From Gambelia wislizenii (taxonomy: Eukaryota; Chordata; Lepidosauria; Squamata; Crotaphytidae): 64,000 nucleotides of DNA. The position numbers were made by a program, and so were the translations under genes. The stretch lies in assembly GCA_030847615.1 (NCBI GenBank), contig JAUMIR010000001.1:165451001-165515000 (forward strand). Reading direction: 5' to 3'. The notes below the pieces were generated by a model. It was given only the letters and a program-made list of their open reading frames with translations, was not told where the DNA came from and did no database searches. Each line of letters opens with the position of its first letter. The first letter of the stretch is position 1. This document shows, piece after piece, positions 1 to 10,919 of the stretch.

Positions 1-1120
1 CTGGCCTTGGCCTGTGGAGTTCCTCAAGGTTCGGTTTTGTCCCCCATGATGTTTAATATCTACATGAAACCACTGGGAGAGGTCATCAGGAGTTTTGGGG
101 TGCGGTGTCACCAGTATGCTCCATCTCTCCTTTCCACCTAATTCCAAGGAAGTTGTCTCAGTACTGAACCAACGTCTGTTGTCAGTAATGGACTGGATGA
201 GGGCAAACAAATTGAAACTTAATCCAGACAAGACAGAGGTGCTCCTAGTCAGTCGAAAGGCAGATCAGGGAATAGGGACCGTGCTTGTGCTGGATGGGGT
301 TACACTCCCCCAGAAATCTCAGGCTCGCAGCTTGAGTGTGCTCCTGGACTCAACTCTGAGCTCGGATGCCCAGGTCTCAGCAGTGGCCAGGAGTGCATTT
401 GCACAGTTAAAGCTAGTGTGCCAGCTACATTCATTCCTTGAGACGTCAGATCTGGCCACGTTGACACATGCCTTGATTACATCCTGTTTGGACTACTGTA
501 ATGCACTCTGCATGGGGCTGCCTTTGGAAGCTGTTTGGAAACTTCAATGTGTGCAGAATGCTGAGGCCAGAATGCTGAACAGGGCTAGCTATAGGGATCA
601 TATAACCCTATGTTAAAACAGCTTCACTGGCTACCCTTCATTTCTGAGCACAACTCAAAGTGGTGGTCATGACCTATAAAGCCCTATATGGCTTGGGTCC
701 AAACTATTTGAAAGACCGTATCTCCCGATATGAACCTGCCAGAATTTTAAGATCCGCAGCGGAAGGCTTTCTCTCAATCCTGCCATCATCCCAGGCTCGC
801 TTGGTGAGGACACGAGAGATAGCCTTCTCAGTGACTGCTCCCACCTTCTGCAACAACCTTACTTGGGAGGCTAGGCTGGCCCCCTCCCTGCTTTCCTTTT
901 GCCAGCAGTCAAAAACATTTTTATTTCAGCAAGCTTTTAATATGTAGTTGAGGGCACAGAGGCTTTTATTGGGATGTGTTTTTACTATTTTTATTGTTTT
1001 AACTTGTATATGTTTTAAAAATAATTTTAATTGTTACTTTTTAATTGTCTTATTTTTACTTGTTTTTATGTTGTAAACTGCTTAGGGAGAGCTTGGACAC
1101 TGATAAGCGGTACAGAAATT
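1..1120 (+). mobile_element. L2-type LINE, 5'-truncated RT 3' part plus 3' UTR (dead)
   Basis: This is the C-terminal half of a non-LTR retrotransposon reverse transcriptase followed by its 3' UTR. Bases 12-118 translate to a palm segment with the [10 protein letters not shown] motif and a run ending HQYA. The frame resumes at 116-616 with WMRANKLKLNPDKTEVLLVS, an LDYCNAL block and a VQNAEARML thumb-like block. A third piece at 660-947 carries VVMTYKALYGLGPNYL and the C-terminus. These blocks are typical of the L2/CR1 group; L2 is my best assignment. The YADD catalytic box is missing: about 14 bases appear deleted after the codons for YA near base 118, which also shifts the frame. The 3' UTR contains a GTAAACTGCTTAGGGAG-like end (1073-1090) usual for vertebrate L2-type tails. 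The element enters from outside the window. Confidence 0.8.
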
Positions 1121-1133
1121 TTATATATATACT

Positions 1134-1134
1134 G

Positions 1135-1200
<66 letters not shown>
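1134..1200. repeat. Compound microsatellite (GT)n-(AT)n-(AG)n
   Basis: Three dinucleotide tracts follow one another without a break: GT at 1134-1158, AT at 1159-1177 and AG at 1178-1200. They lie directly after the L2 3' end, a common place for simple repeats to grow from a retrotransposon tail. Confidence 0.95.
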
Positions 1201-1201
<1 letters not shown>

Positions 1202-1247
1202 ATACTCATAGAATTTGAGAATACCTTTTGTCCCAATGGGATCCCAC

Positions 1248-1266
1248 ATAATTTTGCCATATTTTG
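1248..1266. repeat. Target-site duplication of L1 copy A, left copy
   Basis: The 19 bases ATAATTTTGCCATATTTTG are repeated exactly at 6218-6236. Between them lies the whole antisense L1 copy A. In the element's orientation the duplicated site starts with CAAAA after CCTT, close to the usual L1 endonuclease preference. This places the element's 3' end at 1267 and its truncated 5' end at 6217. Confidence 0.93.
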
Positions 1267-1969
1267 TTTGTTTGTTTTTAAAATTAAAATTGTTATTAAA
1301 ATATAATTTCCATACATTGAAGCAGTAAGTTAAACACAACACCACATAGCAATCATAATTACAATTATAGCAATCATAATTATATAATCATAATTACACA
1401 TACAAATTCCTTAAGTAAGTGACAACCCTGTTTTTCTTCCATCTCATTTATTCCCTTTATTCTCCATCTCTTATCCCCCTCTCTCCATCTTCACTTCTCC
1501 CCCTTCATCTCACTTTCTTTTTCTTCATTCCCCCTCTCCTCCTCTTCTCTTTGGACACTTTCTCATACCATCTCACTTACCATACCTTTCTAGCTTAAAC
1601 CATCCAAACGCCCCTCTTTCTCTCTCTCTCTTTTTAAAACTATTGTTGTTGTTGTTGTTGTTATGCTGTGTTCCATGGTCCCTTATTCTCTACCTCGACT
1701 TAACTTCTCTTCTTGATCAACTCCCTTATTTTACTCACACCCTCCGGTATTAGTATTGACAAGCTCTTGACTTTGTATACCCGTTCCTAAAAATTAATCT
1801 GTAAACCATTATCTCTTTTCATTGTTTGGACCCCTATTAAAATTCTATTCCACCAAGGAAAAATAAAATCTCTTTGTCCCATAAGGGTAAATACCAGCTT
1901 ACTTACTAGTAGTTCCCTATGTACCTTCTACTGTTTTCACTTCCCCCCCTAGCTTTAAGCTCCCACGGA

Positions 1970-2889
1970 TCACTTCATCTCCCATTTCTCTGTACAAAAT
2001 CTAAAAACTGGTTCCCATTCAACTTCATGAATTTGTTTGTCTTTTTCTCTGAGTTCAAAGGTTAATTTATCCATGCATGCCATCTCCAGAACTTTCTCCT
2101 TCCATTCATTGATTGTTGGTAATTCTTTCTGTTTCCATTTTTTAGCTAGCACCAATCTCGCGGCCATCACTAAATATAACAATATTCTCCAATTGCACTT
2201 GACACCTTCTTTTTCCACTGTGTGAATCGTGTTCAATAAGTAAAATTCTGGCTTCATAGGATATTGTACATGCAGGGTTTCCTCGATTGTTCTATGAACA
2301 TTTCCCCATTTTTTTTCACTATTCCACAGTTCCACCACATGTGGTACAATGTACCTTTTACTTCTTGACACTTCCAACAGTTTTTATTTATTTTGAATAT
2401 TCTTCCTACCTTCACCAGTGAATAATACCATCTATTTGCCACTTTGAAGTAGTTCTTTGAGACTTTGGCACGCTGTGAATTTAGATGTTTTTTTTCTCTT
2501 GCCTTCTCCCAATCCCCTAATTTTAAGTTGTAGCTATATCTATAGCCCATTTTAGCATTGATTCTTTTATTTGTTCCACTTCCAATTCCCTCTGTAGCAG
2601 AATTTTGTATAGTTTTGAAACTTTATTTTTATTCGGAGCTTCTATAATCTTATCTAACTCATTTTGAGTCTCTTCAAATCCTTCTTGTCTTATATCTTTG
2701 TTTTATCTGTTCATACGTAAACCAGTGTAGATTTAATTCTTCTTTCGTCTTGATTTTGTACTCTCCTCCTTCTTCTTTAGCTAACAATTCCTCATATCTT
2801 AACCAATGCTCAGTATTTTCCCATCTATTCTGGAATGCCTCTTGAAGGGAGATCCACTTAAGGATTTTAATGTAGAATTTCTGTTTCAC
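1970..2889 (-). pseudogene. L1 copy A ORF2 C-terminal region (broken)
   Basis: Three overlapping minus-strand frames (2889-2674, 2550-2254, 2377-1970) encode the region after the RT of an L1 ORF2 protein. Visible features are an ISLQEAFQNRW block, a GDWEKAREKKHLNSQRAKVS block, the CWKC...GTLYHMWW cysteine-tryptophan region, and a basic AKKWKQKELPTINEWKEKVLEM tail. The same blocks recur in the twin-primed L1 (18.2-18.9 kb) and in copy B (22.7-23.7 kb), which confirms the family. Frame changes between the pieces make it a pseudogene. Confidence 0.85.
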
Positions 2890-3018
2890 TTTCTCCCAGT
2901 CTTTTATTAGAGGTTTTCTAATTATGTGATGTTCAAATTCTTTATTTATTTTAACTTTATCATAGCCAATGTAGGCATGCCAGCCTAATCTAATCTAATC
3001 TAATCTAAATTGAAACCT

Positions 3019-4661
3019 TCATTTAGTATCTTGTAATTTTACCCAGTCAATTATCCAAATTAGTGCACAAACTTGAAAGTAAATTTGTAAGTTTGACAGT
3101 TCAGCTCCTCCTCTGATCTTTGAGTCTGTCATTGTCTTCCATTTTATTCTGGGTTTTTGATCTCCCCATATGAACTTACTGATTTCCTTGTTCCATTCCT
3201 TAAATGGTTGTTCCTTTACGATAATCGGTATGTTTTGAAATAGGTATAATAATTTTGGCAGAATACTCATCTTTACAGCTGCTATATTCCCGAACATTGA
3301 TAGATTTAGTTTGGACCATTTCACCATATTTCTTCTTGCCTCATTCCAAATTCTCTTATAATTGTTCTCATACAAATCCATATTCCTTTTTGTAATACAT
3401 ATTCCTAGATATTTTATTTTTTCCCCTATTTTGCATCCAGATTTAATTTCCAATTCTTCTTGCTCTTGTTTTGTCAGATTTTTAGTAAGTATCTGTGATT
3501 TTTCTTTATTATTTCTCAGCCCCGCTACCTCGCCAAAGTCTCTCAATGTCTTCATTAATTCATCTATCTGATCTTTTGGATTTTCCAGAAAAATCACTGG
3601 ATCATCTGCAAATGCTCTGAGTTTATGCTCATCTCCTTTAATTCTAATCCCTTCAATCTTCCTATTAGATCTCATAGTTTGATTAAGTATTTCCAGTGTC
3701 ATTATAAATAACAAAGGTGAGAGTAGACATCCCTGTCTCGTTCCTTTCATTATCTTGAAACTTTCAGTTCTTTCCTTGTTAATTATAATTTGGGTATTTT
3801 GATCTGAGTAGATGTTCTCAATCCGTTTAACAAATTTCCCCCCGTATTCATTCTTTTTAAAACTTCAACCATGAATTTCCATCTGACATTATCGAAAGCT
3901 TTTTCCATGTCAATGAATAGCATGACCAATTGCTTTTCATTATGTTTTTCGAAGTATTCCAATATATCTATAACCATTCTAATGTTTCCTTTTATCTGTC
4001 TTCCTGGAAGAAAACCATTCTGATCCAAATGAATTATTTCTTTCAAAATTTCTTTTAATCTGTCCGCAATTATTGATGTAAATATTTTATAATCCAAATT
4101 CAACAAGGAAATGGGCCTATAATTTCTAACATCTGTCCTATCTTTTCCCTCTTTTGGGAGTAGCACAATGTTGGCATTGTTCCAGGTATTTGGTTTTCCC
4201 AGAAATTCTATTTCATTCAACATTCTTTGAAATGGCAAGATAATCTCCTCTTCCATTTGTTTGTAAAATCCTGCCGTGAATCCATCTGGTCCTGCTGCCT
4301 TGCCCTTTTTAAATTTCCTGATTGCTGTAGATATTTCTGCTATTGTAAATGGTGCATTTAATTTGATCTTTTGTTCTTCAGATATTTGTTTAACTGGTGA
4401 TCTGTTGAGGTATTCCTTTATTTTCCCTTTTTCATCTTCACCCTTTTTTATTCCATCATATAGTTCCTTATAAAAGTTTACAACTTCCTTCATTGTTCCC
4501 TGCTGATTCATAAGCACTTTCCCATCTTTCTTTATTTCTGATATCAGTCTATTTTCACTTTCTTTTTTAAATCTGTTGGCCAACCATTTCCCAGCTTTAT
4601 TTGCATGTTCAAATTGTACCTGGCAAATTTGAGTTAACTTTTGTTTTACTTCATATGTCAT
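3019..4661 (-). pseudogene. L1 copy A ORF2 reverse transcriptase (frameshifted)
   Basis: Two frames make up the reverse transcriptase. 4661-3783 carries KGKAAGPDGFTAGFYKQ, the RPISLLNLDYKIF block, the NGFLPGRQ block and motif A as FIDMEKAFD. 3750-3019 carries RQGCLLSPLLF and the catalytic FADD box. Palm and thumb residues are therefore mostly intact. The join fails at a G-run (C-run 3837-3843 on the + strand), where a homopolymer length change shifts the frame. A leucine replaces the usual proline in the QGCPLSP motif. The protein would copy L1 RNA at a nicked target. It is not functional as it stands. Confidence 0.9.
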
Positions 4662-5039
4662 TTATAAATTTAGACTGTTCTGGAGAATTTTAATTTCCTT
4701 CAATAATTTTGTTATTACTATTTTTCCTCAATATTTCCTCTTTTTCTTTTCATTCATCTGTGACTTTCTGTATTTTCCCTTGTTGTTGTCTTTGCACTTC
4801 ACTTCCTCTTTGAATGCATAAACCTCGAATCACTGCTTTTCTGGCATCCCATATGTTTTTCATTGAAGTTTCTCCTGGTTGATTTTCTAAAAAGAAAAAC
4901 TTAATTGTATCTTTCATTTTCTTTTGGAATTCATCCTCTAGTAATGTTTCATTTAACCTCCAAATAAACTCCCTTTTTAAAATTTGAATCTTCATCGATA
5001 TGGGATTGTGGTCTGATAAGGATTTTGGTAATATAGACA

Positions 5040-5700
5040 TGCTTACAATTCTTGACTTCAATTAGGAAGAAGCCAGGAAAAAGTCTATTCTGGACATTGT
5101 ATTATGTCTATCAGAATAGAATGTGTATCCTTTCGCTTCTTTGTATTTAAATGACCATACATCAATTAGCCCTTTACCATCCATTAGTTCAAAAAATTAC
5201 AATGGAAGCTTTCCTTTACATTTTGGATTGCCAGATCTGTCTTTAGATGAGTCGATAACCCCATTAAAATCACCCATCAATATTATATTCCCCATATCTA
5301 TATATTCCATTTCTTGAAGTAGTCCTTTATAAAATTTTTCTTTATTTTCTTGTGGCGAGTAAATTCCTATTACTATTAATTTTTGAGATGGTAAAGTTAT
5401 TTCCAAACCCAAGTAGAGACCTTCTTTGTCTTTAAACAGTTCTTTCACTGTGTATTCTTTCTTTACATAAATTACCACCCTTGGATGACCCTTGTGGTCT
5501 CTTCCAACTCTATAATTCTATAGATTCTATGATTCTTTTTCTTTTCATTTGCTGATACATAAGTCTGGCCCAATCTCAAATTTCTCAAGTTTCTTGAAGA
5601 CATATTATGTCACTATTCATTTTTTCCAGATTGTGAAAAATACTTCTCCTTTTATATTCCAAATTAAGTCCTTTTACATTCCACGAGATAATTTTCAACA
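5040..5700 (-). pseudogene. L1 copy A ORF2 endonuclease domain (interrupted)
   Basis: The apurinic-type endonuclease at the start of ORF2 nicks target DNA for priming. Visible pieces are DIICLQE (about 5600-5625), VIYVKKE with GLEITLPSQKLIVIGIYSPQ (5478-5340), the ILMGDFNGVID motif (about 5285-5250), and a LPKSLSDHNPISM block with the SDH motif (about 5040-5005). The first two pieces are separated by a 53-bp CR1 3'-end fragment on the opposite strand (5483-5535), so the domain is split by a nested insertion as well as by frameshifts. Confidence 0.85.
5483..5535 (+). mobile_element. CR1 3'-end fragment nested in L1 copy A
   Basis: The segment has the CR1 3' terminus seen elsewhere in the window (10,680-10,735 and 46,360-46,400): a GGATG start, TGTGGTCTCTTCCAACTCTA, and the ATTCTATGATTCT octamer-type tail. 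It lies on the + strand inside the minus-strand L1 endonuclease. Removing it rejoins the NEKKK and VVIYVKKE codons of the L1, and the equivalent region of copy B (19,120-19,165) lacks it. Confidence 0.8.
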
Positions 5701-5759
5701 CCATTTTAATTAATTTCTCTTTTTATTATTATTTTTCCTTATTCTTTTTTTATTTTTAA

Positions 5760-6217
5760 ACTTCTTTAAAATCGGTCTTCCGCTCTCTCTTCTTTGTCTT
5801 CACCTCCGACTGTACCTGGTACTCCTTTCCTCACCCTTCCCTTTGTCTTGTCTAATGCTTCTTCCCCTTGTTCCTCTTCTTCTCCTTCCTCCTCCTCTTC
5901 TTCTACCTCTTCCCCATCTGTGTCTAGTTTAGTCTTCTTGTATTCAAACATTCCAATTTCTCTGCCTTTTGTGTCTCTATCTCATTCTTTTTGACTTCTT
6001 TTTACTTCGTTATCCCCTTTATCTTTTTCCTCTAAAGTCTCCTCCAGTTCTTGTCTTTCTGTTTTATCTTTATTTATATCTTTATTCAGTTTCTTATAAA
6101 AGTCCTTAGCTTTTTCAAGTGAATTCAATCTATATCTCCTCTGTTTATAAGTCAGTGAAGTTCCTTCCATCCTTTCCCATCTGAAGTTTATCCCATTTCT
6201 AATTAGGACCTGGGTTA
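5760..6217 (-). pseudogene. L1 copy A ORF1 C-terminal fragment
   Basis: Minus-strand frames here encode the end of the L1 ORF1 RNA-binding protein. The first part reads VLIRNGINFRWERMEGTSL, then a YKQRRYRLNSLEKAKDFYKKL helix, matching the ORF1 end of copy B at 16,980-17,130 (KVRYKWELPEGITVSYKGQ...). An acidic Glu/Lys-rich tail follows (EEVEEEEEEGEEEEQGEEA near 5890), again as in copy B. The fragment begins exactly at the target-site duplication, so the N-terminal coiled coil was never inserted. The 6278 start of the open frame lies in flanking DNA and is not a real start. Confidence 0.82.
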
Positions 6218-6236
6218 ATAATTTTGCCATATTTTG
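6218..6236. repeat. Target-site duplication of L1 copy A, right copy
   Basis: Exact match to 1248-1266. Joining the flanks across one copy restores the sequence present before the L1 insertion. Confidence 0.93.
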
Positions 6237-9200
6237 AAGGAGGGAACAAAAACTCCAAAAACAATGCCGGAGAAGCATTCGTGGCTTTCCCCATTGTTTT
6301 TTTTACAAAACCCAAAGGAAATGCACATTCCCGCTTGTTGGGACAACCAATTTGCTTTGTTGTGCATTCCCAATAAGAGTGGAAGTGGAAATGGAAGTGG
6401 AAGTGGAAAGCTGACTCATCAGACATACACAGGGCAAGAGCCCTGAACAAGAGCAAGGCAAGAGCCTAGAACAGGCTTGTTGGATTTTTGCTGTAGCAAT
6501 CATGTGCTGAGGCAACAAAACAGACTTTCCCCCTTTTTTCTGTTTATTTAAGCAGAAGATTGCACTTCCACATCTTAGATTTGCTTTTTTTAAAAAATAC
6601 TGTTTGGCAACAGCAACTGATGACAATAAAAACACAAGTAATTCACTCATGCCCACCACTGTGGTTTGCAGGCATGCCAGTTTGAACATCAAACACATAT
6701 GGCTTCATATGCTTGCAATCTTGGGAGAAAAAATGGAGACAAATAAAAGCTGATGCGAATTGGTGTTAGCACACATCAATCCACATTTTATAGCCTTGTA
6801 TAAACAAGCCCCTCAACTGCCAACATCCTATGAGATCCTGGCATTTGCTGATTATGGAGAGTATTTAGAATTTTCAGCCAGAAAGTTCTGTTACCTCACC
6901 AAACTGCAAACCCCAGGAATCCATAGAACTTTTTTGTAGCAGTTAAAGTGAAACCATAGTGCTATAATTATGTAGCGTGAATGGTCTCTTGGAAGCAAGG
7001 GCCGTTATGTTCAACAGAATTATTATTAGGAAAGTGTTGCTAGGATGGCAGACTAAAAGTATTTTGAAATGCTTTCATAATTATATTATAAATTGGTGCA
7101 GCTATTGTATAAATTGATATGGCTATTCTACATTTCCTTTTATATATTATCAGGACTAAATTTTAAACAGAAATGCCTTAACTATCATGCACTAGAATGG
7201 GACATTTTAGTCTTCCATAGTGATATTTTCTTGCATGATCAGCACATAATCATACAAAAACAGAAGCATTTATGATATTACCTGAAGAGCTGTAAACAAT
7301 TTCCCCATTTTTTCAGTTACTTCCTATGAACACTGTCCCCCCTCCCAAAAAAACCCCACGCAGGACAGGGGGGAGGGACCTAATTCATCAAATACCTTCC
7401 ATCATTAGCATACTCTTTTCTCCCAGACAAAGTAACATACTGACATATAAATAAAATAAATTAATAAACATAAAATAAACAATTGAATCTGTGTTTTCCC
7501 AGAAAACCATGATGCAGCAAAACAGGTGACATTCTCTTGCTGTCAGCAGGTTGGCCCTATTTGTAGGGACACCAGAATTGTCACTGAGGTTGCAAGATAT
7601 GAAAGTTGTATACTATACTCGAACCCTAACCACAACCTTAAGTTCACCTTTACATACTGATTTTTTCTTGGTGTGTGGGATTAAAGTGTGGTTCCCACCT
7701 GGTAGCCTGAAATGTTTGTTCTACCAAGTTGGGTGTGTGGGTCAAAACCAAACATCTGGAGAGCTGAAGGTTCCTATACCGGCGATGGAACAAGGGTAAG
7801 AAATTTCAAGGAGTCAGTTAACTGCATTGCCACCTATCTACATAAATGGGGCCTGCACCTCTCTAGTGTTATGCCACTGAATTTCAGCAGCATGATAGTA
7901 GCAAAACAAAGAAATGAACCTTAAAATCAGCATTTCTACTTTAAAATGAGGTATATGGGGAACATGTGCCTTTTCCTAAAGTTCCTTCAGAGACATGCAG
8001 GAATGCGATTCATGTCTGAACAAGGTACATCCTCCCTTCCTAGAAAATATAAAAGGTATTGACACTGCACCTTCAAAGCTGGGTGGCATAGTAGCAAAGG
8101 GACAGCTTTTGATTTGATTTGTTTTTGCTACCAGCACCACCATCCAAATAATAAATCCAGCAACAGCAGCAGCAGATATGAGACTTGGTGGCCTGAAAAA
8201 AATGGCCAAGGGGATGGGGGAGAGGCTGTATGCAGCCTGCAGACTTGTCTACAAAGGTGAAAAAATTCCGCTTCAAATCACATTTTCCTGGTCTGCAGTG
8301 ACCCCACACACATATTGCTAAAGTGAAGTGAGAGTGACATTACCAACCGCACATTTCCCCTAGGCGATCTTGCTTCACTGTAAAAAGGTGGTCCTGCTAT
8401 GATAACGTGTCCTGTACTTCGCATTATTTTTGGGCACACAGCCATGGCAGCTCTGTTCCCCACCTTCCTGTCATGCATGCAAATATGCAAAAATCCAAAT
8501 AGATAGAGGTGTGCTAATAATAATATGTGGAAATGTACCTTAAAAAAATAGCGGACTGCACACCCACAAAATGTAAATATAAACAGAGGAAGTAGTCCTA
8601 CTACGAGAATGTAGTAGAATGATCAGGTGACCCCCCCACCCCTCCCCACCCCCCCAAGATCCAAATCTGAAAACAACTGAGATAATAAACTGTTTTTTTC
8701 CAGGAAAGTGGATTTATGTGGTACAAAAATGTACTTTTAAAAAAATGGATCTAAGCCCTCAGGTGTCAAAAAGTACTGAATTCGATCTGAATCCTTAAGA
8801 ATGTTGTGTGTTCTACCAGCCCCACGATATGAGTACATTTTCCCCCTGTGCAGAAAAGCCTTGTTGTCCAGCCTTGCCTATCAAGCTGTATCCATTTGGA
8901 ATGCACAATGACCTCTTTTCAGTATCCAGATTCTTAAGCTAAGAGTCAACAAACATTGAAGGGGATGTGTCAAAGGCTCCTCTTGAGACTTAAATCTTAA
9001 AGAAATGGGAGTTCATTCAGTCACCTCTAACCTCCCATGTCATATCTTGGTCCTTCTTGGGTGGTCTGCCTTTTCAACACCTAATACTTGGTATTTTTAA
9101 AAAGCACAATGCAATGTATTCTTATCACATAGGGGCTACTATATACCATCACAAATTTTATTTTATCAGAAAATATTTTGAATACTTTTCATTCAAGATA

Positions 9201-9734
9201 AATAACTTGTGATTGGTCCCAAAATTGCTGGACTGAAGCAGAACTCTCCTTTAAAAACACTGAATCTATAATTGCTAGGAACATGTAGCTTTTCTGCATA
9301 CTAAATAAATAAATAAATATAGGACTTATGAACTCACTAACTAGAACTGTTTGAACAGAGCCCAGTCAGTCAAATATATGAGTGTTTTGCCAGGAAAAGA
9401 ATGTTTGGACTATGGGATACAGCTAAAACAAGTAGCCTAGTGTCATTTCAGTAACCTTTAGCTCACTTGGGAACATGTGAATGATTTCTTTATGTGTCAG
9501 ACTTTCACCATCAATATTCATCTGAAGAGCTCTCTGTGGTAGGTGTAATCAAGGTATATTCTTCTGTTTACTCTGTTTCTCTCCCACCCCCAAATGCAAG
9601 TTATCAAAAAGCATAGTGTTGGGTCATAAATGTTACATTCATATAAATCTAAAATCTAGGCTATCCCTCAGGTGTAACATATTTTGAGACAAGCCTGACA
9701 TTTTACAAGAACTTAAGAAAAGTGTGTGTGTCTG
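6237..9734. other. Gene-free unique sequence
   Basis: Apart from the hexamer repeat at 6379-6412, a C-rich tract at 8631-8656 and a short AAAT run at 9302-9319, I see nothing recognisable. Open frames are at most 131 codons, overlap on both strands and lack domain features. Confidence 0.6.
6379..6412. repeat. GGAAGT/GGAAAT hexamer repeat
   Basis: Five to six tandem hexamers of GTGGAA/ATGGAA type. The surrounding 6237-6720 stretch shows no recognisable gene; the open frames over it are short and share no family features. Confidence 0.85.
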
Positions 9735-9955
9735 TGTGTCCATCTGTCTGTGTGATTTCAAATCACCTGTTGACTTATGGCAACTCCATGCATTTCATAG
9801 GGTTTTCTTAGGCAAGGAATACTCAGAGGTGGTTTTGCTAGTTTCTTCCTCTGAAATATAGCCTACAGCATCTGATATTTATTGGAGGCTCCCACCCAAC
9901 TACTAACCAGGGCTGACCCTGCTTAGCTTCCAAGATCTGATGGGACTGAATCAAA
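9722..9955 (-). mobile_element. 5S-rRNA-headed SINE (5S-Sauria type)
   Basis: Read on the minus strand, the element starts with a stretch matching the 3' half of 5S rRNA: GGAAGCTAAGCAGGGT (about 9936-9921) and CTGGTTAGTAGTTGGGTGGG (about 9910-9891). This is followed by the SINE body with CCACCTCTGAGTATTCC, CCCTATGAAATGCATGGAG and a CCATAAGTCAACAGG end, then a GT/CTGT-rich tail at 9722-9755. The 5S-like part would supply the internal RNA polymerase III promoter. Only part of the 5S box region remains. The same body recurs at 39,403-39,530. The name is from memory of squamate SINE families. Confidence 0.8.
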
Positions 9956-10004
9956 TCAAACTCACAAACTGCTTCAAGGGGTAAACTAAAGGGGTGGTAA
10001 TTGC

Positions 10005-10125
10005 GCAGCCCTTCAGATGTTGTTCTACTGTAATTCCTAGAAACTCTAGTCAGCATAGCCAATGGTGAGGAATGCTGCGGATTACAGTCCAAAAATATCT
10101 GGAGAGCCACATGATTTCCATCCCT
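10005..10125. repeat. Short palindromic interspersed repeat
   Basis: The arm CAGATGTTGTTCTACTGTAA (10,014-10,033) is answered by TTACAGTCCAAAAATATCTGG (10,082-10,102), so the unit folds back on itself with a spacer of about 50 bp. Relatives occur at 10,925-11,000, 33,260-33,330, 42,056-42,140 and 50,890-51,015. This is a common foldback family in reptile DNA; I cannot name its superfamily. Confidence 0.65.
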
Positions 10126-10327
10126 GATTTAGTCTGTATTCACTGAGAACAAGATAAAATAAACTGAGCTTTCTCTATAACCTATTCTGTGATTACCTGT
10201 AGCTCGTGTTCTTACAACAGGAATATATTGTTCTTAAACTGATTGCTTTTTACTGTTAGTGGTTCTCATAGAAACACTGTCATCCCCACTCCTCTGCAGG
10301 CAAGAGATTCAAGTGCATCTGAAATAC

Positions 10328-10450
10328 CAGATATTCCGGTGTATAAGATGACGGGGCATATAAGACGCCCCCCCCCAATTTTCAACCAAAAATCTAGGGT
10401 TTGACATATATTCGCCATATAAGACCAGTCCCCAATTTGGCTGGCTGGCT
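10328..10450 (+). mobile_element. DNA-transposon end with GTATAAGA repeats, left end
   Basis: The terminus reads ATATTCCGGTGTATAAGATG, followed by a second ATAAGACGCC block, a C-run, and a third ATTCGCCATATAAGACC block. The right end at 12,370-12,460 carries the same signature in inverse orientation, so the two may be the terminal inverted repeats of one element enlarged by later CR1 and other insertions. Superfamily not determined. Confidence 0.6.
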
Positions 10451-10507
10451 GACTGGCTGGGGGAGCCTTGCCAGCTGATCCTCTTTGTTTGCCAGCTCTC
10501 GAGGATC

Positions 10508-10735
10508 TCATGATAAACATTAGAAAGAACTTCCAGACAGTAAGAGCTGTTCAGAAGTGGAATACACTGCTTTGGAGTGTGGTGGAGTCTCCTTCTTTGG
10601 AGATTTTTAAACACAGGCTGGATGGCCATCTGTCAGGAATTATTTGATTGTGTATTCCTGCATGGCAGGGGGTTGGACTGGATGGCATTTGTGGTCTCTT
10701 CCAACTCTATGATTCTATGATTCTATTAATGAAGA
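10508..10735 (+). mobile_element. CR1 LINE 3' end
   Basis: The sequence encodes the very end of the CR1 RT (the region written as NFLTVRAVRQWNALP in the 11-kb copy), then GGCTGGATGGCCATCTGTCAGG and the 3' UTR GGATGGCATTTGTGGTCTC, ending in ATTCTATGATTCTATG octamers at 10,712-10,732, the hallmark of CR1 tails. No target-site duplication is expected or seen. Confidence 0.88.
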
Positions 10736-10875
10736 AGTGGACTTTTTCAGTGGCTGCTCCATGTCTTTCAAACCCCCTCCCTAGAAAGGCTTAGGAAGGC
10801 TTTGGTGACCATTTCAGTCCTTCTGCCAGCAAGTGATTGGTTGATTTTATCTTCTGTCTTTTAATGGATTTGAAA
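10736..10875 (+). repeat. Possible L2-like LINE remnant
   Basis: The phrase TTTTTCAGTGGCTGCTCC followed by CCCCCTCCCTAGAAAGGCTTAGG resembles the part of L2-type RT encoding the FSVTAP block (compare 826-860). Short and degraded. Confidence 0.35.
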
Positions 10876-10878
10876 GGG

Positions 10879-10912
10879 TTATACAGTTGGCCCTCTGTAT
10901 CCCCATGGTTTG
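10879..10912 (+). mobile_element. Tigger-like MITE, left terminus only
   Basis: A TA followed by CAGTTGGCCCTCTGTATCC matches the left terminal repeat of the complete copies listed below. No matching right end is found nearby, so only about 30 bp survive. Confidence 0.55.
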
Positions 10913-10919
10913 TTCTTCA

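Larger units (their letters stand above)
1267..6217 (-). mobile_element. L1 LINE copy A, antisense, 5'-truncated in ORF1
   Basis: A 4951-bp L1-clade element on the minus strand. Reading right to left it holds the end of ORF1 (6217 to about 5760), ORF2 endonuclease (about 5700-5040), reverse transcriptase (4661-3019), the C-terminal part (2889-1970), and a 3' UTR ending in an A-rich tail (T-rich on the + strand at 1267-1280). Exact 19-bp target-site duplications bound it. The 5' end falls inside the ORF1 C-terminal domain, so this is an ordinary truncated insertion. Frameshifts and stops split ORF2 into at least five pieces, and a 53-bp CR1 fragment interrupts the endonuclease. A small TAATC repeat (2988-3006) has grown in the C-terminal region. 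It cannot mobilise itself. Confidence 0.93.

Noticed and set aside
9851..9945. A 5S rRNA gene on the minus strand
   Set aside because: Only part of 5S is present, diverged and fused to a SINE body; it is the SINE head.
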